From Bradyrhizobium sp. 141 (lineage in GTDB: Bacteria; Pseudomonadota; Alphaproteobacteria; Rhizobiales; Xanthobacteraceae), in the NCBI RefSeq assembly GCF_023074055.1, contig NZ_JADPKR010000098.1, positions 18,959-82,958 on the forward strand: 64,000 bases of DNA, written 5' to 3'. Below are positions 8,262 through 16,763 of the stretch, piece by piece (within the stretch, counting starts at the first letter, position 1; each line of letters begins with the position of its first letter). The notes beneath the pieces are model-generated. The model ran no database searches, was not told where the DNA came from, and saw only the letters and a program-made list of their open reading frames with translations. The position numbers and the translations under genes were made by a program.

Positions 8262-8659
8262 GGCGCCCCGCAGAATCGAACGAGGAGCCCCGCTCTGATC
8301 AAAACTCGCGAAACAACCCCATGCACAGTAGCCAGAGGGTTGGTTTCATTGAGTTTTTGTCAGAGATGTTCATTTCCTGTTTTTTCGGTTACGCCGAAAT
8401 GGCTTGACACGTCGGGCAAAACATTGGCAATCTGTGATCATCGCAGGCCGTGTTCGCCCACGAGCGAATGGCCCTTGCCGGTTTGTGACATCGCCCCCGG
8501 CTTCTGAAGCATTTTCCGACAAGCCGCGCTCGTTACAGGCAAGAGCCTCACGCCATTGGTCGAGTAGGGTCGCTTCGCATCACGTCATTGACGTGAGAGC
8601 GCGAGCCGGCATTGGTCTTGGATCATCTCGCGCTTGGTAAAATACCGAGGAGACATGCC
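8262..8659. other. Intergenic region without a supported gene
   Basis: About 400 bases between the sensor gene and the NAD(P)-binding protein gene. It holds a small hairpin (TTTCGG-TTACG-CCGAAA, 8383-8399) followed by a stretch that looks like a decayed interspersed repeat, and the palindrome at 8580-8596. Open frames here lack ribosome-binding sites and recognisable sequence. Confidence 0.5.
8580..8596. promoter_or_regulatory. Palindrome upstream of the SDR/cupin pair
   Basis: TCACGTCA-T-TGACGTGA is a perfect inverted repeat with 8-base arms, 63 bases before the start of the NAD(P)-binding protein gene. Size and place fit a dimeric regulator site. No cognate regulator gene is adjacent, so the regulator is unknown. 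Confidence 0.5.
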
Positions 8660-9403
8660 ATGAAGATTGTCGTGATCGGCGGAACAGGGTTGATCGGATC
8701 CAAGCTCGTGGCGAGGCTCAAACAGCAAGGCCACGAGGCTGTGGCGGCCTCGCCGAAATCAGGCGTGAATGCCGTGACCGGGGAAGGCCTCGCTGCGGCA
8801 TTGGCGGGCGCGGATGTCGTCGTCGATGTCGCCAACGCGCCGTCCTGGGAGCCCGCCGCCGTGCTCGAATTCTTCGAGCGTTCGAGCCAAAACCTCGCCG
8901 CGACCGAGGCGGCTGCGGGTGTGAAGCATCATGTGGCGCTTTCGATCGTGGGTACCGAGCGCTCGCCCGACATCGCCTATTTTCGTGCCAAGCTTGCGCA
9001 GGAGACCATCGTCAAGGCCTCTCCGGTCCCTTACTCGATCGTCCGCGCCACCCAGTTCTTCGAATTCCTCGGCGCCATCGCCGATATGGGTGCGACCGAG
9101 GGCCGGATCGTCGTTCCATCGGCGATGTTTCAGCCGATCGCGGGCGAGGACGTGGCCGACCGCCTCGCGGAGGTCGCAACAGGCCAGCCGCTCAACGGCA
9201 CGATCGATATCGCAGGACCCGAGAAGGCTCCCTTCAATGAATTCGTCGCGCGACGTGTGAAGGCGTCCGGCGACGCCCGCCCGGTGGTGGGAGACCCCAA
9301 GGCACCGTACTATGGCGCCCCCATTGGCGACACATCGCTGATCCCGCTCGGCGAGGCACGGCTCGGGAAAACGCCGCTCGCAACATGGCTCGCGAGGCTC
9401 TGA
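8660..9403 (+). CDS. Atypical SDR / NmrA-like NAD(P)-binding protein
   Basis: A 247-residue protein with an N-terminal Rossmann motif (VVIGGTGLIGSKL) of the GxxGxxG type and an NmrA/atypical-SDR layout. Further family-like segments are DVVVDVANAPSW, AGVKHHVALSIVG and YSIVRATQFFEF. There is no YxxxK catalytic pair of classical SDRs, so it may be a redox sensor or an isomerase/reductase acting on quinone-like compounds. The start at 8660 has GAGGAGA upstream. It is followed 51 bases later by a secreted cupin gene in the same direction, probably co-transcribed. Confidence 0.82.
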   Translation: MKIVVIGGTGLIGSKLVARLKQQGHEAVAASPKSGVNAVTGEGLAAALAGADVVVDVANAPSWEPAAVLEFFERSSQNLAATEAAAGVKHHVALSIVGTERSPDIAYFRAKLAQETIVKASPVPYSIVRATQFFEFLGAIADMGATEGRIVVPSAMFQPIAGEDVADRLAEVATGQPLNGTIDIAGPEKAPFNEFVARRVKASGDARPVVGDPKAPYYGAPIGDTSLIPLGEARLGKTPLATWLARL

Positions 9404-9454
9404 AGACCCGCAAGTCCAGAAAATCACGACAGAAACGGCAATGAAGGGAATCCC

Positions 9455-9871
9455 ATGCGCAGATTGCTGATCGCAATTGTGGTTTACACCGCCTCCGTCC
9501 TGGCGGCCCACGCAGCCGAGACGGCTGCGCCATCGGCCAAAGTGACCGTCGTGTTCGACCAGGCGCTGCCGAATGTCCCGGGCAAGAGCATGAAGGGCGT
9601 ACTGGTCGAGTATGGTCCCGGAGGCTCCTCGCCGGCCCACATGCACCCGCCCTCCGCCTTCATCTACGCCACCGTCCTGGAAGGCGCGATCCGCAGTCAG
9701 GTCAATGACGGCCCCGCCAAGGTCTTTCACAAGGGAGAGAACTTCTCTGAAAAGCCCGGCGATCGCCATGCCGTCAGCGCCAATGCCAGCGACACCGAGC
9801 CGGCGAAGCTGCTGGCCGTGTTCGTGGTGGATACGGCCGATAAGGAGCTGGTGACACCCATCGCGAAGTAG
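9455..9871 (+). CDS. Secreted cupin-domain protein
   Basis: A 138-residue protein with a signal peptide (MRRLLIAIVVYTASVLAAHA) and a single cupin barrel. The first cupin motif is visible as GGSSPAHMHPPSAF, with metal-binding His residues, followed by YATVLEGAIRSQ, and the second as FSEKPGDRHAVSANAS. The mature protein would be periplasmic. Secreted cupins of this size are often annotated as quercetinase-like or simply cupin, with no proven reaction. Its pairing with an NAD(P)-binding protein suggests a stress or small-molecule detoxification role, which is inference. Confidence 0.82.
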   Translation: MRRLLIAIVVYTASVLAAHAAETAAPSAKVTVVFDQALPNVPGKSMKGVLVEYGPGGSSPAHMHPPSAFIYATVLEGAIRSQVNDGPAKVFHKGENFSEKPGDRHAVSANASDTEPAKLLAVFVVDTADKELVTPIAK

Positions 9872-9913
9872 TGCCGGATCAGCAGACAGCGGAGCTGGAA
9901 CGAGACGCTGGCG

Positions 9914-10909
9914 TCAACCGGAGCTCCCTACGAAAGCGACCGGCGTACCTTTCGCGACACTGGCTGCCACGCGTTCGGCGTCCCAATTGGTGAGACGCAC
10001 GCAGCCGTGGGACTCCGCTTTGGAGATCTTCTTCGGCGAAGGCGTGCCGTGAATGCCATAGCCCTCGGCGGAAAGGTTGATCCACACCGTGCCGACTGGA
10101 TTGTTCGGACCGGGCTGGATGGTGAAAGGCTTGCGGGAGCGGACGTCCTTGAAGCGATAATCGGGATTGTAGCGATAGTGCGGATTGCGGCTGATCTCCG
10201 TGACTTTAAGCGTGCCCGAGGGCGACGGCTTCTCTTCGCTTCCGACCGTCGCTGGATAAAATCCGATCAGCGCATTCGACTTGTCGAACAGCTTCACCGT
10301 CTGTCGGCTCTTGTCGATCTCGACCCTGTCGGCTTTGGCAGGCGCAGCGCCTCCGCTCGCGGTATCCACGACGACGATGGTGTCGCCGGCCCGATCGAAG
10401 TGGCGCCCGGGGTTGAGCGCCGCCAACAACTCCTCGCCCATGTGAAACTTCTCGGCCAGTCCTTCGCGCGGACTCGTGAAGCCGAGCTTCGGGATGTCTT
10501 TCATCTCCTCCATCCTTGATGGAAGCTTGCTCAGGAAAGGACCCGCCACGTCCTGCTGGGTGATCGTGTATGTCATCGTTACCGGCCGGTCATCCGCCTG
10601 CAACGCCTTCCAGACGTCCTCCGACAAAGCGTCCGAACTCGGCAATTGCTGCGCTTCCGCATAGGCCCGTAGCGCCTTCCGGGCGTTCTCTCCGAACTTG
10701 CCGTCGATCTCGCCGGGCGAGAAATGCGCCCGGTCCAGGAGGACCTGCAGCCGGACGCCCGCCGGCGTCGGCTTCTCGTTCGAGAGAGTCTTGTTCGTTG
10801 GCTGAGCGGAATTGATGGCGGCGGCGTCCATCTCCGCGGCGAACGCCGGCGGGACCGCCAGAGCGAAGACCAGAAAGATGCAAATCTGCCCCGCTTTTCC
10901 GAGCGACAT
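9914..10909 (-). CDS. L,D-transpeptidase with peptidoglycan-binding domain
   Basis: A 331-residue periplasmic enzyme. A signal peptide ends near AFAAE (residue 25). A PGB_1-like peptidoglycan-binding domain lies around residues 45-110 (LQVLLDRAHFSPGEIDGKFG). The YkuD catalytic domain follows from about residue 195, with the HGTPSP and SHGCVRLTNWD motif carrying the catalytic Cys303. Such enzymes make 3-3 peptidoglycan cross-links or attach proteins to peptidoglycan. It starts 12 bases after the stop of a GT4 glycosyltransferase gene, so the two are translationally close and probably one operon, which hints at coordinated envelope modification. Confidence 0.92.
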   Translation of the reverse strand: MSLGKAGQICIFLVFALAVPPAFAAEMDAAAINSAQPTNKTLSNEKPTPAGVRLQVLLDRAHFSPGEIDGKFGENARKALRAYAEAQQLPSSDALSEDVWKALQADDRPVTMTYTITQQDVAGPFLSKLPSRMEEMKDIPKLGFTSPREGLAEKFHMGEELLAALNPGRHFDRAGDTIVVVDTASGGAAPAKADRVEIDKSRQTVKLFDKSNALIGFYPATVGSEEKPSPSGTLKVTEISRNPHYRYNPDYRFKDVRSRKPFTIQPGPNNPVGTVWINLSAEGYGIHGTPSPKKISKAESHGCVRLTNWDAERVAASVAKGTPVAFVGSSG

Positions 10910-10921
10910 CGCCGAGCCCTT

Positions 10922-11983
10922 TTACGTTTCCAACGGTTCTGTGATCAATTCCCGGGCCGCGGCGGCGGCCAGCTTGCGGTACTGGTCTTCGTATTGCCTC
11001 GCCATCCGGCTCGCGGAGAAGCGCTCCTCGAAGCGAGCGCGCACCTTCCTTCGATCCAGCTTGCCCAACTCGCCGACGGCCTTGACGGCCTGCTCCTCGC
11101 TCTCGACGATGAAGCCGGTCAGGCCGTGTTCGACGACTTCGGGGACGGAGCCGGAGCGGTAGGCAATCACCGGGGTTCCGCACGCCATCGCTTCGATCAT
11201 GACCAGCCCGAATGGCTCCGGCCAATCGATCGGAAACAGCAGCGCAGCGGCTTCGGCAAGGAAGGGCTGTTTCTTCGCGTCATCGACTTCACCAACAAGC
11301 CGGATGTTCTTGCCGTCGATGTTGGGCTCGATGTGCTTCCTGAAGTAGGCTGTCTCGGCGCGCGGGATCTTCGCGGCGATACGGAGGGGCATCTGGACTG
11401 CACGCGCGATGCGGATGGCGTCCTCCGGACCCTTGTCCGCGGTGAGACGCCCGAGAAACGCCAAATAGGATCCCGGTTCGTAGGACGGGCGAAACAAGTC
11501 GGACGGCAGCCCGTGCTGGATAGTTCCGATCCATTTCGCAACCGGAAGCGGCAGGCGCTGATGATCGGAAATCGACACGAAGCATGCTTTAGGGAATTGC
11601 CGAACCACGTCGGGTAGGCCAGGCAAGTCGAGGCGACCATGCATGGTCGTGAGGAACGGCACGCCAAGACGACTGAGCAACGGCAGGGACAGCCAGTCGA
11701 TATGCGCGTGGATCACGTCGAACTCTCGCGCACGCCTCGCGATCGCCTCCATCAGCATCGCACTCGCCGCGGCCGGGTCCGCCCCCTTCCGCCCGAGACG
11801 CAGCGCGCGTGGCCAGACCGGATGAAGCTTGCCATTCGTCCTGGAGTCGCCGCTCGCAAACAGCGTGACCTCGTGGCCGAGTTCGACCAGCCCATCCACC
11901 AGCCAAGCCACGACCCGCTCGGTGCCGCCGTAGAGCTTCGGAGGGACGCTTTCGGCCAGGGGAGCAAGCTGAGCAATGCGCAT
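10922..11983 (-). CDS. Glycosyltransferase family 4
   Basis: A 353-residue GT-B-fold retaining glycosyltransferase. The N-terminal acceptor domain has the GGTERVVAWLVDGL segment and ASGDS; the C-terminal nucleotide-sugar domain carries YLAFLGRLTADKG and the EX7E motif (Glu256 and Glu264 in EPFGLVMIEAMACGTP). Its beginning, MRIAQLAPLAESVPPKLYGG, is typical of a widespread GT4 group with unknown acceptors. No transmembrane segment, so cytoplasmic. Upstream are two small genes and downstream the L,D-transpeptidase, all in the same direction with gaps under 15 bases, indicating one operon. Confidence 0.9.
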   Translation of the reverse strand: MRIAQLAPLAESVPPKLYGGTERVVAWLVDGLVELGHEVTLFASGDSRTNGKLHPVWPRALRLGRKGADPAAASAMLMEAIARRAREFDVIHAHIDWLSLPLLSRLGVPFLTTMHGRLDLPGLPDVVRQFPKACFVSISDHQRLPLPVAKWIGTIQHGLPSDLFRPSYEPGSYLAFLGRLTADKGPEDAIRIARAVQMPLRIAAKIPRAETAYFRKHIEPNIDGKNIRLVGEVDDAKKQPFLAEAAALLFPIDWPEPFGLVMIEAMACGTPVIAYRSGSVPEVVEHGLTGFIVESEEQAVKAVGELGKLDRRKVRARFEERFSASRMARQYEDQYRKLAAAAARELITEPLET

Positions 11984-11996
11984 GGGAGGCTACCCG

Positions 11997-12125
11997 TTAA
12001 ACCGCCGCACGCACGATCAGCACGATCGCGGCGGACAGAAGGTTCGAAATCGCGAGAAGCGTCCAATTCGGCCTGGCACTTGTGGCCGCCGCCCGGCAGA
12101 CGAGCCCTTCCATGAGCCTCAACAT
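11997..12125 (-). CDS. Possible 42-residue membrane protein
   Basis: A short frame encoding 42 residues whose second half is one hydrophobic helix (WTLLAISNLLSAAIVLIVRAAV). The ATG at 12125 overlaps the last codons of the 69-residue gene upstream (the start lies within GAATGTTGA), a layout that favours translational coupling. Its stop lies 13 bases before the glycosyltransferase start. No family is recognised, and the call rests on position and hydrophobicity only. Confidence 0.4.
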   Translation of the reverse strand: MLRLMEGLVCRAAATSARPNWTLLAISNLLSAAIVLIVRAAV

Positions 12126-12328
12126 TCGTCGTCGGGAAGCCGATCGAGGTAGGCAATCCCGAATCCCGTGAGTTCTTCGGCATCGCTCTCGCGCGCTTCC
12201 CATCTCCCTTGCAGATGACGCTCGAGCAGGCAGCGACGACTATCCGCGGCATCGACGTGGGGACGCCGGGCGCGGTAAACGGACCAAGCAATATCCACCG
12301 CCGTTCGTAGCGGGTCGTCGTCGACCAT
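12119..12328 (-). CDS. Small hypothetical protein, 69 residues
   Basis: A charged, soluble protein (MVDDDPLRTAVDIAW, then RRCLLERHLQGRWEARESDA and FGIAYLDRLPDDEC). The pattern of a short helical domain followed by a conserved-looking LTGFGIAYLDRL segment resembles small hypothetical proteins common in rhizobia, whose role is unknown. It appears to be the first gene of a run containing the 42-residue frame, the glycosyltransferase and the L,D-transpeptidase. Confidence 0.65.
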   Translation of the reverse strand: MVDDDPLRTAVDIAWSVYRARRPHVDAADSRRCLLERHLQGRWEARESDAEELTGFGIAYLDRLPDDEC

Positions 12329-12465
12329 GTTCCAGCTCCGAGATGGAGACGTTCATGGGACTGCAACTCGTTACGACGGCGGAAGTTTCCACTTTTTCCC
12401 GGAAGGGCTGAAACTGCGCGCGGCCGGCAGGCACAAGCAGGCGCCCTCCTCCTCATCTGAGGGAA

Positions 12466-13470
12466 TCAAGCGACGCGACGAGCCGCCATCTCCGCCGCCA
12501 GCAGCAGCGCGGCGCGGCTCGCGCCGATCGATGCGACGCCCTGCCCTGCGATGTCGTAGGCGGTGCCGTGCGCGGGCGTGCAGATCGGGAATGGAAAGCC
12601 GCCGAGCAAGGTCACGCCGCGATCGAAGCCCATCAGCTTCATCGCGATCTGGCCCTGGTCGTGATACATCGTCAGCACCGCATCGAAGGCGCCGCCTTTG
12701 GCGCGCAGAAATATGGTATCGGCCGGGAACGGTCCCTCCGCGGCGATGCCCGCGCGCTGAGCGACCGCGACCACGGGCGCGATGATGTCGATCTCCTCGC
12801 GGCCGAAATTGCCGCCGTCGCCGGCATGCGGATTGAGACCAGCAACCGCAATGCGTGGCCGCGCGAAGCCGGCCTTACGCATGCATGAATCGGTCAGCTC
12901 GAGCGCGCGATGGATGCGTTCGCTGGACAGCCGCCCGGCGACGTCCTTGAGCGGGATGTGGGAAGTCACCCGCGCATTCCAGAGCCGGTCGAGCACGTTG
13001 AACTCGCTCGCGGGCGTCTTGAGACCGACCACCTCGGCCGAAAACGCGATCTCGTCATCGTATTCAGCACGGGCAAGCCGCATCGCCTGCTTGTTGAAAG
13101 GCGTGAAGCAGACGGCATCGGCCCGTCCGTCGCGGCCCAGTTCGAGTGCGTGCTTGTAATTCGCCAGGGCGAACTTTCCGCCGGCAAGGGTCGCAGTCTT
13201 CGGTTCGACCTCTCTGGGATCGAGATGGCCGAGGTCGACAAACAGCGTCTCGCCCGCCGCCGCGCGAAGGTCAGCCCCCTGCTCCACTGTCGTCAGCTCC
13301 GGCTTGACACCGGCAATGCGCGCGCCGTCGTCGAAGATGCGGCGGTCACCGATGACAACGAGCCGACTTTGGGCACGGATGTCGTCCTGCACCGCGAGCT
13401 TCGCCGTCAGCTCCGGGCTGATGCCGGCGGGATCTCCCATTGCCAATGCAATCAGCGGCTTTGCGGTCAT
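12466..13470 (-). CDS. pdxA: PdxA family dehydrogenase (4-hydroxythreonine-4-phosphate dehydrogenase-like)
   Basis: A 334-residue metal- and NAD-dependent dehydrogenase. The N-terminal MGDPAGISPE motif is diagnostic, and the three metal-binding histidines are in place: His171 (VTSHIPLKD), His215 (GLNPHAGDGG) and His270 (MYHDQGQ). PdxA oxidises 4-phosphohydroxy-L-threonine in vitamin B6 synthesis, but paralogues (PdxA2) act on 4-phospho-D-threonate in sugar-acid catabolism. Its position as last gene of a tricarboxylate-transporter/CoA-transferase operon argues for the catabolic role here. The start overlaps the tctA stop by 4 bases (ATGA). No DUF1537 kinase, the usual partner of PdxA2, is nearby. 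Confidence 0.88.
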   Translation of the reverse strand: MTAKPLIALAMGDPAGISPELTAKLAVQDDIRAQSRLVVIGDRRIFDDGARIAGVKPELTTVEQGADLRAAAGETLFVDLGHLDPREVEPKTATLAGGKFALANYKHALELGRDGRADAVCFTPFNKQAMRLARAEYDDEIAFSAEVVGLKTPASEFNVLDRLWNARVTSHIPLKDVAGRLSSERIHRALELTDSCMRKAGFARPRIAVAGLNPHAGDGGNFGREEIDIIAPVVAVAQRAGIAAEGPFPADTIFLRAKGGAFDAVLTMYHDQGQIAMKLMGFDRGVTLLGGFPFPICTPAHGTAYDIAGQGVASIGASRAALLLAAEMAARRVA

Positions 13471-15005
13471 ATGATCACCTTCTCGTGGGCGGTCGTTTCG
13501 GTCGCAGGGGATGCGGGCTTGCGCCAGATCCGCGCGAGCTGCAACGCGAGCGGAAGCAGCAAAAGCGCAATGCCGGCCACGATCAGGCATGTCACCAGCT
13601 TGTTTGCAAAGAAAATCCCGAGCGATCCCTTGGACATCAGCATCGACTGCCGGAACGCATCCTCAGCCTTGTCGCCGATCACGATCGCGAGCACGAGCGG
13701 CGCCAGCGGATAGAACAGCTTCTTGAAGAGATAGCCGACGATCCCGAAGCCCAGCATCATCACGACGTCGAGATAGGAGTTCGACACCGAATAGGCGCCG
13801 ACGACGCAGATGATCACGATCAGCGGCGCGATGACCACGAAGGGAATCCGCATCAAGGCGGCGAAGACCGGAACGGTCAGCAGCACCAGCGCGACGGCAA
13901 CGATATTGCCGACATACATCGAGGCGATCAGGCCCCAGACAAAATCCTTCTGGTCGACGAACAGCATGGGCCCGGGATTGAGGCCCCAGATCATCAGCCC
14001 GCCCATCATGACGGCCGCGGTCGCCGAGCCGGGAATGCCGAGCGAGAGCATCGGCAGCAGCGCGCTGGTGCCGGCGGCATGATCGGCGGTCTCCGGCGAG
14101 ATGATGCCTTCGACCTCCCCTGTGCCGAAATACCGGCCGCGACGCGAGAAGCGGCGGGCGATGCCGTAGCTCATGAAGGACGCCGCGGTCGGGCCACCCG
14201 GCGTGATCCCCATCCAACATCCGATCGCAGCGCTGCGCAGCAGCGCAACACCATGCCGCGGCAGGCGGCCGACCGCGCGAAACACCTCGCGCCAGTCGAT
14301 CTTTGAGGACACCGCGCGGGCGTGAAACTCCTCCTCGACGGCAACCAGAAGCTCGCCGATGCCGAACAGGCCCATCACCGCGACGACGAAGTTCACGCCC
14401 TTGACCAGTTCGTCGATGCCCATGGTGAGGCGGACGCTGCCGGACACCGTGTCGATGCCGATCGCGGCGATCGCGAAGCCGATCGCCAGCGCCACGATCG
14501 TCTTGATCGGGGCCGCGCCGCCCATGCCGACGAAGCTGGCAAAGGCGAGGAAATAGACCGCAAAATACTCAGCCGGCCCGAAGGCGAGCGCGACCTGCGC
14601 GACCCAGGATGCGAGGAAGGTGATCAATATGACGCCGATCAGTGCACCGAACGCGGCCGAGCCGAAGGCGGTGGCGAGCGCCGTGGTCGGCCGGCCGTCG
14701 CGCGCCATCGGATAGCCGTCGAAGGTGGTTGCGACCGAGGACGGCTCACCCGGGATGTTGAACAGGATCGAGGTGACGGAGCCGCCGAACAGTGCGCCCC
14801 AATACATGCTAGAGAGCAGGATGATGGCCGACACCGGCTGCATGCCGAAGGTCAGCGGCAGCAGCAGCGACACCCCGTTCGGCGCGCCCAGCCCCGGCAG
14901 CACGCCGACGAGAATGCCGAGCAGCACGCCGACCACCATGAGGACGAGGTGCGGCACGGTGACCGCGATGGTGAAGCCGTGCCAGAGCTCCGAGAGATTC
15001 TCCAT
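13467..15005 (-). CDS. tctA: Tripartite tricarboxylate transporter, large membrane subunit TctA
   Basis: A 512-residue membrane protein with about 12 hydrophobic segments, the large permease of the TTT family. Family motifs are clear: LGILVGVLPGLGAPNGVSLL, FGGSVTSILFNIPGEPSS, GCWMGITPGGPTAASFMSYG and GLMIWGLNPGP. It works with the small TctB and the periplasmic binding protein TctC to import carboxylates by cation symport. It lies 11 bases downstream of tctB and overlaps pdxA by 4 bases. The substrate is not defined by sequence; TTT systems import citrate, terephthalate and many other acids. Confidence 0.95.
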   Translation of the reverse strand: MENLSELWHGFTIAVTVPHLVLMVVGVLLGILVGVLPGLGAPNGVSLLLPLTFGMQPVSAIILLSSMYWGALFGGSVTSILFNIPGEPSSVATTFDGYPMARDGRPTTALATAFGSAAFGALIGVILITFLASWVAQVALAFGPAEYFAVYFLAFASFVGMGGAAPIKTIVALAIGFAIAAIGIDTVSGSVRLTMGIDELVKGVNFVVAVMGLFGIGELLVAVEEEFHARAVSSKIDWREVFRAVGRLPRHGVALLRSAAIGCWMGITPGGPTAASFMSYGIARRFSRRGRYFGTGEVEGIISPETADHAAGTSALLPMLSLGIPGSATAAVMMGGLMIWGLNPGPMLFVDQKDFVWGLIASMYVGNIVAVALVLLTVPVFAALMRIPFVVIAPLIVIICVVGAYSVSNSYLDVVMMLGFGIVGYLFKKLFYPLAPLVLAIVIGDKAEDAFRQSMLMSKGSLGIFFANKLVTCLIVAGIALLLLPLALQLARIWRKPASPATETTAHEKVII

Positions 15006-15016
15006 CGGCCCCTCCG

Positions 15017-15499
15017 TCAGAACCCGAGCGCCGCAGCGAGCGCGCCGTGCGGCAGGCTCACCTGGAACATGCGCTCGAACACGACATAGAGCGCGAGCGC
15101 GGTCGCTGCCGCCATGGCGAGCGCGCGCGGCACGGATTGGTGCCGGGGAATCGCAAGCACCGTGAAGACATAGAGCGAGGATGCGACGTACATCCCGGCG
15201 AGCGGGATCGCGGCGACGAAGATCGCAGCCGGCACGAACAGGCCGGCGAGACGGCGCAGCTCGACCGGCGTGATCGCGACGGGGACATTTGCGAGCGTCG
15301 CGGCCGGCAGCGCGCCCCGCGCGAGATTATAGAGGCTCCCGAGCACGATGATGATGCCGGTCAGGAATGGGAACGTGCCGGCTTCCACGCCTGCACTCGA
15401 CCAGCCGATGCCATTGTCGAGGCTTGAGACGACGACGGTCACACCAAAACTGCCAGTGAGGATGGCGGTGGCAAGTTCAAGGGCGCGGCGGGAGATCAT
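15017..15499 (-). CDS. tctB: Tripartite tricarboxylate transporter, small membrane subunit TctB
   Basis: A 160-residue protein with four hydrophobic segments, the usual make-up of TctB (LELATAILTGSFGVTVVVS, GTFPFLTGIIIVLGSLYNL, LAGLFVPAAIFVAAIPLAGM, ALAMAAATALALYVVFERMF). The sequence is variable in this family, so the call rests mostly on topology and its place between tctC and tctA. The 208-base gap to tctC is unusual for this operon type and is occupied by a palindromic repeat element. Confidence 0.88.
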   Translation of the reverse strand: MISRRALELATAILTGSFGVTVVVSSLDNGIGWSSAGVEAGTFPFLTGIIIVLGSLYNLARGALPAATLANVPVAITPVELRRLAGLFVPAAIFVAAIPLAGMYVASSLYVFTVLAIPRHQSVPRALAMAAATALALYVVFERMFQVSLPHGALAAALGF

Positions 15500-15543
15500 T
15501 CGGGGTTCCCGATGACGAGAAACAACAGGACGTCATTCACCAG

Positions 15544-15655
15544 CCTCGTCCTGAGTAGCGCGCCCTTGCGCGCGTCTTGAAGGACGGCCACAGGCGACAT
15601 GGCGCCCGCGGCCATCCTTCGAGACGCCCGCTTCCGCGGGCTCCTCAGGATGAGG
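15544..15655. repeat. Palindromic interspersed repeat element inside the tct operon
   Basis: A 112-base inverted repeat. The left arm starts CCTCGTCCTGAG and the right arm ends CTCAGGATGAGG; about 46 bases on each side pair with only scattered mismatches, including GAAGGA against TCCTTC and nested GC stems. Elements with this sequence (CCTCATCCTGAGGAGC...) are widespread between genes in Bradyrhizobium, from memory. Its place between tctC and tctB could make an mRNA hairpin that raises the level of the tctC message over tctBA. Confidence 0.75.
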
Positions 15656-15707
15656 TTCTCGGATGCGATTGGCTTCATGGAAGCGATTAGCCCAAAAACA
15701 ATTCAGC

Positions 15708-16700
15708 TCACTTCACCAGCCAGCCCTGCTCGCCCGCGACCTGCTTGACGTGCTCGAGGTCGTCCTTGATGAACTTGTCGAACTCGGCGCCGGTCAGGAA
15801 CGTGTCGACCTGGGAGGTCTTCTCGATATAGTCCTTCCACTCCGGCGTCGCCTGCACCTTCTTCATGAGGTCGACATAGAACGCAGCCTGGTCCGTCGTG
15901 ACCTTGCCGGGCAACCACACCGTGCGCGGCTGCTCATATTGCTTGATGTCGAGCCCTTGCTCGACGCAGGTCGGTACGTCGCTCCAGCCTTCGGTTGCGG
16001 TGACCTTCTGTCCCTGCGGCAGCCGCTTCGGACTGAAGACACAGAGCGGACGCTGCGTTCCGCCACGCCATTGCCCGAGGCTCTCGCTGGGATTGTTGAC
16101 GTGGGACTCGAGGTGTCCGCCGGCGAGCTGGACGGCGGTCTCGGCGCCGCTCTTGAAGGGGATATAGGTCAGTTTGACCTTGCCGGCCTTCTCGATCATG
16201 CGCGTCAGCACCTCGTCGGTGTCCTTTGACTGCGCGCCGCCCATCTTGAATTCGCCCGATGCGGCGGCCTTCAGATAGTCGCCCGCCGTCTTGTAGGGCG
16301 CATCCTGCTTGACCCAGAGTAGGAACTCGTCCTGCGCCATCGCGGCGATCGGGGTGAGATCGGTGTAGTTGAAGGCGACCTTGGAGACGAGCGGCTGCTG
16401 CCAGGCGTTCGACGTCCCAAAGATCACCTTGTAGGGATCGCCGGCGGAGGCCTTGCCGTAGACGTAGCCCTCAGCGCCACTGCCGCCGCCCTTGTTGACG
16501 ACGACGATCGGCTGCTCCGTCAGCTTGTGCTTGGTGATGATGTTCTGCACCGCGCGCGCGAGATTGTCAGTGCCGCCGCCCGGCCCGGCCGTGGCGATGA
16601 ATTCGATCGGCTTTTGCGGTTGCCAGGCACTGAGCGCCGGCATCGTGCCCGCGAGCACGGTCGCGGCTGCGGAGAGCAGGAATATTGACGTCCGACCCAT
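15708..16700 (-). CDS. tctC: Tripartite tricarboxylate transporter substrate-binding protein (TctC/Bug family)
   Basis: A 330-residue periplasmic binding protein. The signal peptide spans about residues 1-24 (FLLSAAATVLAGTMPALSA). The Bug-family start WQPQKPIEFIATAGPGGGTDNLARAVQ is evident, as is the two-lobed pattern including NKGGGSGAEG and YIPFKSGAETAVQLAGGH. It captures a carboxylate in the periplasm and hands it to TctAB. Position directly after the CoA-transferase gene (63-base gap) suggests that the imported acid is activated to a CoA thioester. The substrate itself cannot be read from the sequence. Confidence 0.92.
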   Translation of the reverse strand: MGRTSIFLLSAAATVLAGTMPALSAWQPQKPIEFIATAGPGGGTDNLARAVQNIITKHKLTEQPIVVVNKGGGSGAEGYVYGKASAGDPYKVIFGTSNAWQQPLVSKVAFNYTDLTPIAAMAQDEFLLWVKQDAPYKTAGDYLKAAASGEFKMGGAQSKDTDEVLTRMIEKAGKVKLTYIPFKSGAETAVQLAGGHLESHVNNPSESLGQWRGGTQRPLCVFSPKRLPQGQKVTATEGWSDVPTCVEQGLDIKQYEQPRTVWLPGKVTTDQAAFYVDLMKKVQATPEWKDYIEKTSQVDTFLTGAEFDKFIKDDLEHVKQVAGEQGWLVK

Positions 16701-16763
16701 GATTTCCTCCAGCTGATTTGTCTTTTATGTTTTTGTCTTTGTTCTTGTCGTTTCGAAATCCGT

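Noticed and set aside
8404..8640. A 78-codon plus-strand frame in the 8.3-8.7 kb gap
   Set aside because: No ribosome-binding site, no conserved-looking sequence; overlaps a probable repeat remnant and the palindrome.
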